Origin: Enteractinococcus helveticum
GTDB taxonomy: Bacteria; Actinomycetota; Actinomycetes; Actinomycetales; Micrococcaceae
Direction: 5' to 3'
Length of the DNA stretch: 30,697 nucleotides
Assembly (NCBI RefSeq): GCF_020742345.1
Contig: NZ_DYXC01000117.1
Span: 1-30,697, forward strand
A program made the position numbers and the translations under genes. The first letter of the stretch is position 1. Every line of letters starts with the position of its first letter. The notes beneath the pieces were generated by a model. That model ran no database searches. It saw only the letters and a list, made by a program, of their open reading frames with translations, and was not told the origin of the DNA. Shown here one piece after another: positions 8,033 to 15,498 of the stretch.

Positions 8033-8779
8033 TTATTCTAGTAAGCGTCCGTGACGCTGCACCAACGTCTGGAGTTCTTGTGCACGGGCGGCAAAACTTT
8101 CCGGGGGCAGGTCGTGAGTAAAGCCGGTAATTGAAACGGCGGCAATGACGGTACCGGTTAGCCCCAACAGTGGAACTGCAACGGCCGTCATATCAGCGTC
8201 CCATTCATTATTCGACACAGCCCAACCACGTTCTTTGGTCTGTGCAAACTCGTGGGCCAGACAGTCCGGGTCGGTGATTGTATGTTGCGTGAAGGCTTCA
8301 CGTTCTGTGGCCAACACCTGGTCTTGGACGGCCTTCTCGGCGAAAGCCAACAACACCTTGCCACTGCTGGTGGCATGGCCCGGTGTTCTGCGTCCGACAT
8401 ATTGGCGAGGGGTGAAGAACTTCTCGGACGGCGCGGATTGGGTAATGTTGACCGCAAAAATTTCATCCAGGATAGCAACATTGGCGGTGAGTTTGAAATG
8501 CTCTGCGACCATTTCGACGAGCAATTGCGCAGAGCGGGTGAGGTCATTTTGTGAGCGCACGGTACTGGCGAGCTGCAGGATTCCATGCCCCAGCTCATAA
8601 GCCATTGAATCGGGTTGTCGAACAACCAACTGGTGCTGTTCCAACACGGCCAACAGGCGCGAAGCCGTTGACTTATGCACGTCAAGCTCTGCGGCGATCT
8701 CGGTGACCGTGGCTTGGCCCAGGCCATTGAGGATCCATAGGACCGTTACTGCACGATCAACTGACTGATTCGAACTCAC
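8033..8779 (-). CDS. IclR-family transcriptional regulator, likely regulates creatine/dimethylglycine genes
   Basis: A 248-residue protein of standard IclR size. The N-terminal winged helix-turn-helix covers about residues 8-65, with the recognition region VTEIAAELDVHKSTASRLLAVLE. The C-terminal effector-binding domain shows the family segment RTPGHATSSGKVLLAF and a later GWAVSNNEWDADMTAVAVPL, with GTVIAAVSITG close to the end. IclR proteins commonly control catabolic operons next to them and sense small carboxylates. It starts with GTG after AAGG and is divergent from the dimethylglycine oxidase-like gene. A near-palindrome at 8864-8887, with a related half-site before creatinase, is a plausible binding site. 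The ligand is unknown; sarcosine, creatine or dimethylglycine would fit the neighbours. Confidence 0.92.
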   Translation of the reverse strand: MSSNQSVDRAVTVLWILNGLGQATVTEIAAELDVHKSTASRLLAVLEQHQLVVRQPDSMAYELGHGILQLASTVRSQNDLTRSAQLLVEMVAEHFKLTANVAILDEIFAVNITQSAPSEKFFTPRQYVGRRTPGHATSSGKVLLAFAEKAVQDQVLATEREAFTQHTITDPDCLAHEFAQTKERGWAVSNNEWDADMTAVAVPLLGLTGTVIAAVSITGFTHDLPPESFAARAQELQTLVQRHGRLLE

Positions 8780-8815
8780 GATAGTGACCTTCTAAAAATT
8801 ACTCCATTAAAGCCC

Positions 8816-8844
8816 TTGCGTTGCGACAACAGGCTCACTACAAT
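8816..8844 (+). promoter_or_regulatory. Candidate promoter of the dimethylglycine oxidase gene
   Basis: TTGCGT (8816-8821) and TACAAT (8839-8844) are separated by exactly 17 bases. The predicted start lies near 8851, about 60 bases before the start codon and just upstream of the 24-base near-palindrome at 8864-8887. Confidence 0.55.
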
Positions 8845-8863
8845 TGTGTGCCACAAGTCACAG

Positions 8864-8887
8864 TTGCATCTTACGCATAAGTTGCAA
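8864..8887. promoter_or_regulatory. Candidate operator, 24-bp near-palindrome
   Basis: Ten of twelve base pairs are symmetrical. Each half follows TTGCAWCTTA, with centre CGCA. It lies just downstream of the proposed start site of the oxidase gene, where a repressor would block elongation. Its left 13 bases recur with one change before creatinase at 14034-14046. The adjacent IclR protein is the natural candidate binder. The symmetry is seen; the role is inferred. Confidence 0.55.
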
Positions 8888-8912
8888 TATATGCAATTCG
8901 AGGGGTTGGGCC

Positions 8913-11420
8913 ATGGAACAACAGACATACTCACCAGAGGCAAAGATCGTCATTATCGGAGCCGGCGTCGTCGGCGCGGCACTTGCCGACGAACTGACGC
9001 AACGTGGCGCACGCAATGTCACGGTCGTGGATCAGGGACCGCTCTATCAGACCGGTGGCTCATCGTCTCACGCGCCGGGTTTTGTATTTCAGATCAATCC
9101 GTCAAAAGCCATGTGTGAGCTAGCGCAGCGCACGTTAAATAAATTGGATGAGCTCAACCCCGGTGGCGACGACGACTGGGTGTTGAAACGTGTTGGCGGC
9201 ATCGAGCTGGCGTACACGGATGATCAACTGCGCGAACTCAAACGTCGTCACGGATTCGCCCAGGCATGGGGCGTTGAATCTGAACTTATCGATGCTCAAG
9301 GCGTATGCAAGCTCTGGTCGGGGATCAATACCGACGAGCTGGTGGGTGCACTGTACACCCCCACCGATGCGGTCGTGCATTCGGTGCGCGCCGTGGAAGC
9401 CCAAGCAACCCGTGCCATCGAACACGGCGCAACCTTCCACGGTCACACACAGGTTATTGATCTGGTGGTGGAAGACGGTACCGTCGTCGGGGTGAAAGTC
9501 GTCGATGCGCTGACCGAGGAGCATGAGCGTGTCATCGAAGCCGACTATGTTATCGCTGCCGGCGGCATTTGGGGGCCAACTATCGGTAAATGGCTGGGCA
9601 AAAACTTGCCCATGCAACCGATCGAACATGGCATGGGCTTTAGCCATGAACTCGATGAATTCCAAGACGCCGTCAACGATGAAGCCTGCAATTATCCCAT
9701 CGTTCGTCACCAAGGGGCTGGGCTGTATTTCCGGCAGCAAGGCAAAACGCTGGCGGTGGGAGCTTATGAGCACCGTCCGCTGGAAGTGCGCCAAGACGAA
9801 ATTGCCTCACCAAACGCCGCGCATACTTCGGGACGCCAACCTGCCATCCACGATTTCACCTATCAGGATTACGCCCCAACCTGGGAAGAGATTCAGCGGG
9901 TTTATCCTTCGGTGGGCAACGCTGGCCTGGATGAGGAGCGCTCTTTCAACGGGCTGTTCTCCTTCACCCCCGACGGCGGACCGCTGCTTGGCCCATCCAA
10001 CACTATTCGTGGCGTGTGGTTAGCCCAAGCAGTCTGGGTCACCGCCTCGGCCGGTGTTGCACAAGTCGTAGCCGACTGGATGACCACCGGCAACCCGGGC
10101 ATCGATACCTCAGAGCTCGATGTGGCCCGCTTCGACACCCAGCTGCTCTCCCCAGAATTTGTGCGCCAAAAGGGACTGGAATCCTACGACGAGGTCTACG
10201 ATATTCGGCACCCGCGTGCCGCCTCTGCCAAATTGCGTCGATTGCGCACCTCACCATTTTATTTCCATCAAAAACTCGCTGGGGCACACTTCGTTGAAGC
10301 CAACGGTTGGGAACGCCCCCTGTGGTTGGATGAAAATCGGCGGCTCCTAGAAGAAGCCGATCTGGCTTTTCCGAAAATCCCGATGTGGGACACCTCGGAG
10401 TTCTCCCCGATCGCGGTTGCTGAAGCCTGGGCCACCCGGAACCGGGTCGCGATGTACGACATGACATCGTTGACGCGCTACCGTGTGGAAGGTCCGGATG
10501 CCACCGTCCTACTGGAGCGCCTCACCACCAATACAGTCTCAAAAGCACCCGGCTCGGTCACCTATTCACTCATGCTGGATGCCACCGGCGGGATTCTGTC
10601 AGACATCACCGTTACCCGAGTGACGGAACACGAATACCTGATCGGCGCCAATAATCATCGCGATCTGATACACCTGAAAAATAATATTCAACCCGAGGAA
10701 CATGTCACCATCACTGATATCTCCCCGGGCACCTGCTGCATTGGTCTATGGGGGCCCCACGCGCGCGATGTGCTGAGCAAACTGACCGAAGACGACATCA
10801 GCCACGAAGGCTTCGGCTACTTCAAAGCCAAACAAATCTACGTTGCCGGCGTTCCAGTCTTGGCGTTGCGAGTCTCTTATGTTGGCGAATTAGGCTGGGA
10901 GCTCTACACCACCGCCGATCACGGTGCCCGACTATGGGAAGAAATCCACGCCGCGGGACGAGAACACGGACTGATCATTGGTGGACGGCTCGCATTCAAT
11001 GCATTACGCCTGGAAAAGGGCTACCGCTCCTATGGAGCAGATATCACCCGCGAACACCGCCCCGACCAAGCTGGACTCGGATTTGCGGTATCCAAGGTCA
11101 AAACTGATTACCTAGGCCATGATGCCCTGGCCACACCGCCACAAACCCAGCGCCGCATGGTGTCGTTGACCTCCGCTTTCCCGTTCGGCTCGCCGAATCC
11201 CGGTTCACCGGTACGCAACCAAGCTGGCGAGACAATTGGCTACACCGCTTCCTCGGACTTTGGATATACGGTCGGCAAAACCATTACCTACGCTTGGTTA
11301 GAACCCGAATACACCGAAGCTGGAACCCAGGTCGTCATCCAACACTTCGATCGATCAGTGCCCGCTGAAGTTGCCATGGATCCGCTCTATGACCCTGAGG
11401 GAACCAAAATCCGCCGCTAA
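8913..11420 (+). CDS. Dimethylglycine oxidase-like enzyme (FAD + tetrahydrofolate domains), dimethylglycine/sarcosine catabolism
   Basis: At 835 residues the size and layout match Arthrobacter dimethylglycine oxidase. The N-terminal half is a DAO-type FAD domain with IIGAGVVG at 14-21. The segment GGSSSHAPGFVFQ contains H53, the position expected for covalent histidyl-FAD. The C-terminal half is a GcvT-like tetrahydrofolate domain. It includes MYDMT at 514-518, whose D516 matches the aspartate that helps catalyse methylene transfer, and also TCCIGLWGPHARDVL and RLEKGYRSYGADITREH. The expected reaction is oxidative N-demethylation, giving 5,10-methylene-tetrahydrofolate and peroxide. With creatinase nearby, sarcosine is a likely substrate as well as dimethylglycine. 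ATG 8913 follows GAGGGG; a longer frame from 8844 has a non-family N-terminus and covers the promoter. Oxidase versus dehydrogenase cannot be decided here. Confidence 0.9.
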   Translation: MEQQTYSPEAKIVIIGAGVVGAALADELTQRGARNVTVVDQGPLYQTGGSSSHAPGFVFQINPSKAMCELAQRTLNKLDELNPGGDDDWVLKRVGGIELAYTDDQLRELKRRHGFAQAWGVESELIDAQGVCKLWSGINTDELVGALYTPTDAVVHSVRAVEAQATRAIEHGATFHGHTQVIDLVVEDGTVVGVKVVDALTEEHERVIEADYVIAAGGIWGPTIGKWLGKNLPMQPIEHGMGFSHELDEFQDAVNDEACNYPIVRHQGAGLYFRQQGKTLAVGAYEHRPLEVRQDEIASPNAAHTSGRQPAIHDFTYQDYAPTWEEIQRVYPSVGNAGLDEERSFNGLFSFTPDGGPLLGPSNTIRGVWLAQAVWVTASAGVAQVVADWMTTGNPGIDTSELDVARFDTQLLSPEFVRQKGLESYDEVYDIRHPRAASAKLRRLRTSPFYFHQKLAGAHFVEANGWERPLWLDENRRLLEEADLAFPKIPMWDTSEFSPIAVAEAWATRNRVAMYDMTSLTRYRVEGPDATVLLERLTTNTVSKAPGSVTYSLMLDATGGILSDITVTRVTEHEYLIGANNHRDLIHLKNNIQPEEHVTITDISPGTCCIGLWGPHARDVLSKLTEDDISHEGFGYFKAKQIYVAGVPVLALRVSYVGELGWELYTTADHGARLWEEIHAAGREHGLIIGGRLAFNALRLEKGYRSYGADITREHRPDQAGLGFAVSKVKTDYLGHDALATPPQTQRRMVSLTSAFPFGSPNPGSPVRNQAGETIGYTASSDFGYTVGKTITYAWLEPEYTEAGTQVVIQHFDRSVPAEVAMDPLYDPEGTKIRR

Positions 11421-11440
11421 CGGCACAGCACTGCACGCAC

Positions 11441-11487
11441 AGGCCACCGGTGGGCACTGCACACAAGACCCCACCGGTGACCTGTTT
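11441..11487. terminator. Bidirectional hairpin between oxidase and formamidase genes
   Basis: A 14-bp stem with one mismatch (11441-11454 with 11470-11483, both containing CACCGGTG) encloses a 15-base loop. GTTT follows on the plus strand. It lies between two convergent genes. The short T-run makes it a weaker intrinsic terminator than others here. Confidence 0.6.
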
Positions 11488-11495
11488 ACAGCGGC

Positions 11496-12758
11496 TTAGC
11501 CAAAGACCGGGTCAGCTGCTTTTGGAGCCCCGATCCCCGGATCAATTTGATGCGGACCATCAGCCGAAGGTCGGATATCGAAATCGAAAATTGCCGTCGG
11601 AATATACACGGTCGAACACGAGTTCGGAATATCGACGACGGACGACAGCCGACCCTCAACCGGGGCGGCGCCCAGCAGCAAGTACGCCTGCTCGGGCGAG
11701 TAGCCGAACGTGGCTAGATAGTCGATGGCGTGCAAGATAGCCCGCTGATACGACAGGTGTGAGTCAAGATAGCGTTGTTCGCCGTCCAACGTGACCGAAG
11801 TGCCAGAAAATGCGATCCATTCACTGAACTGCGGATCCTGGCGGCCCGGCATAAAGATCGCGTTCTCGGACACCCCATAGAGCTCCATACCGTTTTTGAT
11901 CACATCGACGTGCAGCTCCATATAGCCACCCATCTCGATCCCACCACAGAACGTGATTTCACCGTCACCCTGGGAGAAATGCAAATCGCCGACCGAAAAG
12001 TTCGCACCTTCGACAAACACCGGATAAAAAGCTCTGGTACCTTTGGTCAGGTTCTTAATGTCCTGGTTCCCACCGTTTTCCCTTGGGGGAGCGGTGCGTG
12101 CTGCTTCAGCACCGATGCGCTCGCGGTCGGCTTGGGGAACACTACCTAGCACGGACTCTTCAGGCTCTGGGGGCAACGCTAACGGTGGAACGCGGTCTGG
12201 ATCGGTAGCGATCAACGCGGCTTCGCGAGCATTCCATGTGGCTAATAATTCAGCACTGGGCGCGGTGGCCATAATGCCGGGGTGAATCAGGCCTTCAAAT
12301 TTCACACCGGGGATATGGCGCGACGTCGCCCACGGGCCATGAAAATCCCAGACAGCCTTATATGCGTCGGGGAACTGCTCGACGAGAAAACTCCCACCAT
12401 TGGATTTTGCGAAGATCCCGGTATAACCCCAGCCCTGTCCGGCCAGCGGTCCCTGTTCCTGAGGGATTGGTCCGACGTCGAGAATATCGACAATCAGTAA
12501 GTCGCCGGGCTGAGCTCCTTCGATCCGAAATGGCCCGGACAACCCGTGTACCTTTTTCATCGGTGCATTGAGTATATCCTCAGCAGAATCATCATTTTTT
12601 ATGGCACCGTCGAACCATTCTCGGGAATCTACGCGGAAGCTGTCTCCAGGTTTGACGGTGGCCACCGGTGGGATTTCTGGGTGGTATCGGTTGTGGCCGA
12701 TCTTTTCTTGGTCAGTGAACGGTTTGGACGAATCAAGCGGAAAAAGATTGCCAAGCAT
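11496..12758 (-). CDS. fmdA: Formamidase (acetamidase/formamidase family)
   Basis: A cytoplasmic amidase of 420 residues, close to the usual length for FmdA (about 400). It hydrolyses formamide to formate and ammonia. Family landmarks include the N-terminal LFPLDSSKPFTDQ, GPFRIEGAQPGDLLIVDILD near 76-94, HPGIMATAPSAELL at 159-172, the core VGDLHFSQGDGEITFCGGIEMGG at 256-278 and ELHVDVIKNGM at 281-291. The Pro/Glu-rich segment near 190-205 and the KGTRAFYPVFVEGA part also match formamidases rather than acetamidases. ATG follows GGAGGAG. An FmdB-type zinc ribbon gene lies 33 bases upstream, the classic fmdAB-like pairing. Its link to creatine metabolism is only positional. Confidence 0.9.
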   Translation of the reverse strand: MLGNLFPLDSSKPFTDQEKIGHNRYHPEIPPVATVKPGDSFRVDSREWFDGAIKNDDSAEDILNAPMKKVHGLSGPFRIEGAQPGDLLIVDILDVGPIPQEQGPLAGQGWGYTGIFAKSNGGSFLVEQFPDAYKAVWDFHGPWATSRHIPGVKFEGLIHPGIMATAPSAELLATWNAREAALIATDPDRVPPLALPPEPEESVLGSVPQADRERIGAEAARTAPPRENGGNQDIKNLTKGTRAFYPVFVEGANFSVGDLHFSQGDGEITFCGGIEMGGYMELHVDVIKNGMELYGVSENAIFMPGRQDPQFSEWIAFSGTSVTLDGEQRYLDSHLSYQRAILHAIDYLATFGYSPEQAYLLLGAAPVEGRLSSVVDIPNSCSTVYIPTAIFDFDIRPSADGPHQIDPGIGAPKAADPVFG

Positions 12759-12791
12759 AGCCAGTTGCTCCTCCGTTACGTAAACACGCCC

Positions 12792-13085
12792 CTAAGGTCG
12801 GGGCAATTTGTGATGCAGTGGATTGCGAGTCATAGGGGTTGAGGGGCGCTTGCCAGTGCGAGTGCCCGAAATAGCGTTGACGACCTGCGGTGTTTCGGCG
12901 GTCGCTTGAGTTGCGTCGAGAACGCGCATTTGTGAAGAGTTAATCTTGGACGGACCGATCGCCGGCATCTGGCTTACGGCGTTTTGGCCACAGCCCGGGC
13001 AGGCGACGGTGTCGGGTTTGTCGTGCATGGAAAAGAAGATTTCGAAAACATCACCGTCGGGACACCGGTAATCATAGAGCGGCAT
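12792..13085 (-). CDS. fmdB: FmdB-like zinc ribbon protein
   Basis: A small protein (97 residues) that begins MPLYDYRCPDG, the FmdB signature, and contains ACPGCG. Only three of the usual four cysteines are present (C8, C29, C32); position 11, usually a cysteine after CPx, is glycine. A histidine such as H21 might complete the site. The remainder (40-97) is polar and basic with no clear domain. Its role beside formamidase is thought to be regulatory, but that is not proven. ATG at 13085 follows GAGAGGA; a longer frame to 13133 adds a basic stretch without support. It heads a two-gene unit with fmdA. Confidence 0.82.
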   Translation of the reverse strand: MPLYDYRCPDGDVFEIFFSMHDKPDTVACPGCGQNAVSQMPAIGPSKINSSQMRVLDATQATAETPQVVNAISGTRTGKRPSTPMTRNPLHHKLPRP

Positions 13086-13188
13086 ATAACGTGTTCCTCT
13101 CGCTGACGCTGCTCGTCGATAAAGCTGAGCCAAACATGTTCAGCACGAAAGTACAATGGTCCTGACTTGGAGCGCAGCACATGCCATG

Positions 13189-13202
13189 CCGTTAAAGAAC
13201 GG
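13189..13202. promoter_or_regulatory. Possible operator upstream of fmdB
   Basis: CCGTT-AAAG-AACGG is a perfect inverted repeat, about 100 bases upstream of the fmdB start in a 248-base divergent intergenic region. It could be a regulator site, but chance is possible with arms this short. Confidence 0.2.
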
Positions 13203-13296
13203 TCTAATACCGGTTGGACGAAATTGCGTTGGGCCTGATTGGAACTAAACCGGTCAGTTTTGATTGAACAACTAACCTGCTGCGATGGTCAGTTGG

Positions 13297-13327
13297 TTGA
13301 CAGCAGCCTCGCGACGGGTCGTAAGGT
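13297..13327 (+). promoter_or_regulatory. Candidate promoter, possibly leaderless, for DUF488 gene
   Basis: TTGACA (13297-13302) and TAAGGT (13322-13327) are 19 bases apart, a long spacer. If real, transcription would begin at about the ATG itself (13334), giving a leaderless message. However, the same bases AAGGTG could be a ribosome binding site, so the two readings compete. Confidence 0.35.
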
Positions 13328-13333
13328 GAAGAT

Positions 13334-13702
13334 ATGAGCCGTCCTAAAATTGTCACCAAACGAATCTATAATGACGCCGATGCTTCCGACGGAAAACGAG
13401 TTCTCGTGGATCGAATCTGGCCGCGTGGTGTCAGCAAAGAAGGTGCTCAGTTAGATGCGTGGCTCAAAGACATTGCGCCAAGTACTGATCTGCGCACGTG
13501 GTGGGATCATGACCCCGATCGGCTCGAAGAATTCGCTGATCGATACGAGCAGGAACTTTCCGATGACGATCACGCTGACGCGGTAGACGAGCTCATCGAT
13601 CTGATACACGATAACGACCGTGTGACGTTGCTGTATGCAGCCAAAGATGAACAGATCAATCACGCCAACATCTTGCAAGACTATTTGCGGCGGCATAGCT
13701 GA
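13334..13702 (+). CDS. DUF488 (YeaO-like) family protein
   Basis: A 122-residue protein with the DUF488 landmarks: RIYNDADASDGKRVLVDRIWPRGVSKE near the N-terminus, LDAWLKDIAPSTDLRTWWDHDPDRLEEFADRYEQEL in the middle, and VTLLYAAKDEQINHANILQDYL at the end. The family is widespread, small and soluble, with no established biochemical function that I can state. The start is ATG with AAGGTG just upstream. Its stop codon shares a base with the start of the next small gene (TGATG), so the two are co-translated. Confidence 0.88.
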   Translation: MSRPKIVTKRIYNDADASDGKRVLVDRIWPRGVSKEGAQLDAWLKDIAPSTDLRTWWDHDPDRLEEFADRYEQELSDDDHADAVDELIDLIHDNDRVTLLYAAKDEQINHANILQDYLRRHS

Positions 13703-13851
13703 TGGGAGATCCAGTCTGCTGGCTCGACCAGCTGTGTCCTGACTGCGCAGCTATGCTCGATGAATTATTTTCTGAAGTCTCTGTGACGTGCTGGCGCTGC
13801 GGTGCAACGATTCGATTAGGTGACCACGGGCCTGAAATCGTGGAGCCATAA
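13702..13851 (+). CDS. Small zinc-ribbon-like protein (49 aa)
   Basis: An overlooked small gene whose ATG overlaps the stop of the DUF488 gene (TGATG). It has two CxxC pairs, CPDC at 12-15 and CWRC at 30-33, separated by an acidic segment, with another Cys at position 6. This pattern would bind zinc as a short ribbon. It is acidic, without signal peptide or membrane segment. Function unknown; translational coupling suggests it acts with the DUF488 protein. Confidence 0.65.
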   Translation: MGDPVCWLDQLCPDCAAMLDELFSEVSVTCWRCGATIRLGDHGPEIVEP

Positions 13852-13982
13852 AATCCTCACCCCGATATCCTGCCGGCCGTGTGTGCGGTGTTAACACGAT
13901 GGAAAGCAACGTGCTGAGTCTACGCTGGCAGGCTGCTTTGCACGCCTAATAATCGAGCCGGAAGTCACCATCGGAAAACCTC

Positions 13983-14011
13983 TTGACAGTGTCCTGTAAC
14001 ACACATAATCT
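13983..14011 (+). promoter_or_regulatory. Strong candidate promoter of creatinase gene
   Basis: Perfect TTGACA (13983-13988), a 17-base spacer, and TAATCT (14006-14011). The predicted start is near 14018, leaving a leader of about 130 bases. The spacer contains a small inverted repeat GTGT-CCTGTA-ACAC. Of the promoters in the window this is the closest to consensus. Confidence 0.75.
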
Positions 14012-14033
14012 AGGTGCAACAGCGTTGCGCTGA

Positions 14034-14046
14034 TTGCAACTTACGC
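14034..14046 (+). promoter_or_regulatory. Operator-like element shared with the oxidase promoter
   Basis: TTGCAACTTACGC differs at one position from TTGCATCTTACGC at 8864-8876. Here only the left half of the near-palindrome is kept. It lies 23 bases after the -10 box, against 20 at the oxidase. Outside it, GGTGCAAC (14013-14020) and GTTGCACC (14080-14087) form a wider inverted pair that may be further sites or a leader hairpin. Confidence 0.5.
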
Positions 14047-14148
14047 TACGGATCGGTTTTCGATTTTGAGTATTCCAAGGTTGCACCACCGCATCCCCAC
14101 CATGTTTCAGCATCAGTGTATGGCTGAGAATATTTCAAGGAGAACCAC

Positions 14149-15390
14149 ATGGCTAATGTCACTAATGTCATCGAGTTGGAACGTTTGAAGACACTCCACA
14201 ACGGTGAAAAGCAGCCGTTGACTTTCTCGGACGCTGAGTTTGAGCGTCGTTTAGCCGGTCTGCGCTCGATTATGAGCCAAAAAGAACTCGACGCGGTGAT
14301 CTTGACGAGCTATCAGAGCATCAAGTATTACTCGGACTTCCTCTTCACATACTTCGGTCGCTCTTACGCGCTGGTCGTGACGCAACAGGAATCCATATCG
14401 GTGACTGCCAATATTGACGCTGGTATGCCATGGCGCACCAGCTACGGTGACAACATTGTGTACACCGACTGGCGCCGTGACAATTTCTACTACGGTCTGC
14501 AAGAAGCACTAAAACGCCAGGGCATTAGCGCCAAACGTATTGGTGTGGAAGATGACACGGTAACCACCATGCAGCGCAAAGCACTCCAGGACACGTTCCC
14601 CGCCGCACAGTTGACAGACGTCTCTCAGGCAGCAATGCGTCAGCGTATGATCAAATCTGCCGAAGAAATTGAGGTCATCAAACACGGTGCCCGCATTGGC
14701 GATATCGGTGGTGAAGCCATCAAGGCTGCGATTCGCGAAGGTATCACCGAATACGAGGTCGCGCTGATTGGTGTCGAGGCGATGACCCATGAAATCGCCA
14801 AGACCTTCCCAGACCAAGAGGTACGTGACACCTGGGTGTGGTTCCAATCCGGAATTAACACCGATGGTGCGCACAACTGGGCAACCACTCGCAAACTCCA
14901 ACGCGGTGACTTACTGTCATTGAACTGTTTTCCGATGACCTCGGGCTACTACACTGCACTCGAGCGTACTCTGACACTGGGCCAACCAGACGATCGCACG
15001 CTGGAACTATGGAAAGCCAACGTGGAAGTCCATCAGGCCGGCTTGGAATTGATCAAACCGGGGGCCGTGTGCAAGGACATCGCACACGAACTCAACGAAA
15101 TCTTCATTGGCCACGGTCTGCTGCCAAACAGAACCTTCGGCTACGGCCACTCCTTTGGGGTGCTGTCGCACTACTATGGCCGCGAAGCCGGACTAGAACT
15201 GCGCGAAGACATCGATACCGTCCTGGAACCGGGCATGGTGGTCTCCATGGAACCAATGATCACCGTCATGGAGGACGAACCTGGTGCCGGGGGCTACCGG
15301 GAGCATGACATTCTGGTCGTTGGAGAAGAAGGCGCTGAGAACATCACCAAGTTCCCATTTGGTCCAGAACACAACATCATCGATGCCTAA
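14149..15390 (+). CDS. Creatinase (creatine amidinohydrolase)
   Basis: The enzyme hydrolyses creatine to sarcosine and urea. The protein is 413 residues, against about 404 for Pseudomonas and Flavobacterium creatinases, and resembles them throughout: NIVYTDWRRDNF near 102-113, QRMIKSAEEIEVIKHGARIGDIGG, DTWVWFQSGINTDGAHN, LNCFPMTSGYYTALERTL, and the C-terminal GYGHSFGVLSHYYGREAGLELREDIDTVLEPGMVVSMEPM. The catalytic His (H232 in Pseudomonas) is H242 here; E272 and E368 match the substrate-binding Glu262 and Glu358, a consistent ten-residue offset. Creatinase has the M24 pita-bread fold but is not metal-dependent. The ATG at 14149 follows AAGGAGA. It has its own strong promoter and a downstream hairpin. 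Its product sarcosine would feed the oxidase gene at 8913. Confidence 0.95.
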   Translation: MANVTNVIELERLKTLHNGEKQPLTFSDAEFERRLAGLRSIMSQKELDAVILTSYQSIKYYSDFLFTYFGRSYALVVTQQESISVTANIDAGMPWRTSYGDNIVYTDWRRDNFYYGLQEALKRQGISAKRIGVEDDTVTTMQRKALQDTFPAAQLTDVSQAAMRQRMIKSAEEIEVIKHGARIGDIGGEAIKAAIREGITEYEVALIGVEAMTHEIAKTFPDQEVRDTWVWFQSGINTDGAHNWATTRKLQRGDLLSLNCFPMTSGYYTALERTLTLGQPDDRTLELWKANVEVHQAGLELIKPGAVCKDIAHELNEIFIGHGLLPNRTFGYGHSFGVLSHYYGREAGLELREDIDTVLEPGMVVSMEPMITVMEDEPGAGGYREHDILVVGEEGAENITKFPFGPEHNIIDA

Positions 15391-15439
15391 TAACCACTTG
15401 ATCAGGAGCTGACATCGTCTGACTGGCAATTCGAGAACG

Positions 15440-15472
15440 AAGGCCTCGGACAGTTGAGCTGTTCGAGGCCTT
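15440..15472. terminator. Bidirectional hairpin after creatinase
   Basis: A 14-bp stem with one G-T pair (15440-15453 with 15459-15472) and a five-base loop lies between convergent creatinase and lipoprotein genes. It lacks a clear T-run on either side, so it may be a Rho-assisted stop or only a stabilising structure. Confidence 0.6.
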
Positions 15473-15498
15473 ACCGTTGTGTGCGAGCTCTGTGGCGT

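Noticed and set aside
8844..8912. Earlier start for the dimethylglycine oxidase gene
   Set aside because: It would cover the promoter and operator and adds residues unlike the family; ATG 8913 has a good ribosome site.
9135..9794. 219-codon minus-strand frame inside the oxidase gene
   Set aside because: Frame shadow of a strongly conserved coding sequence on the plus strand; no family resemblance.
14149..15390. Reading creatinase as a proline dipeptidase of the M24 family
   Set aside because: The catalytic His and two Glu of creatinase are all present at a constant offset and the whole sequence matches; the metal-ligand set of true M24 peptidases is not what is conserved.
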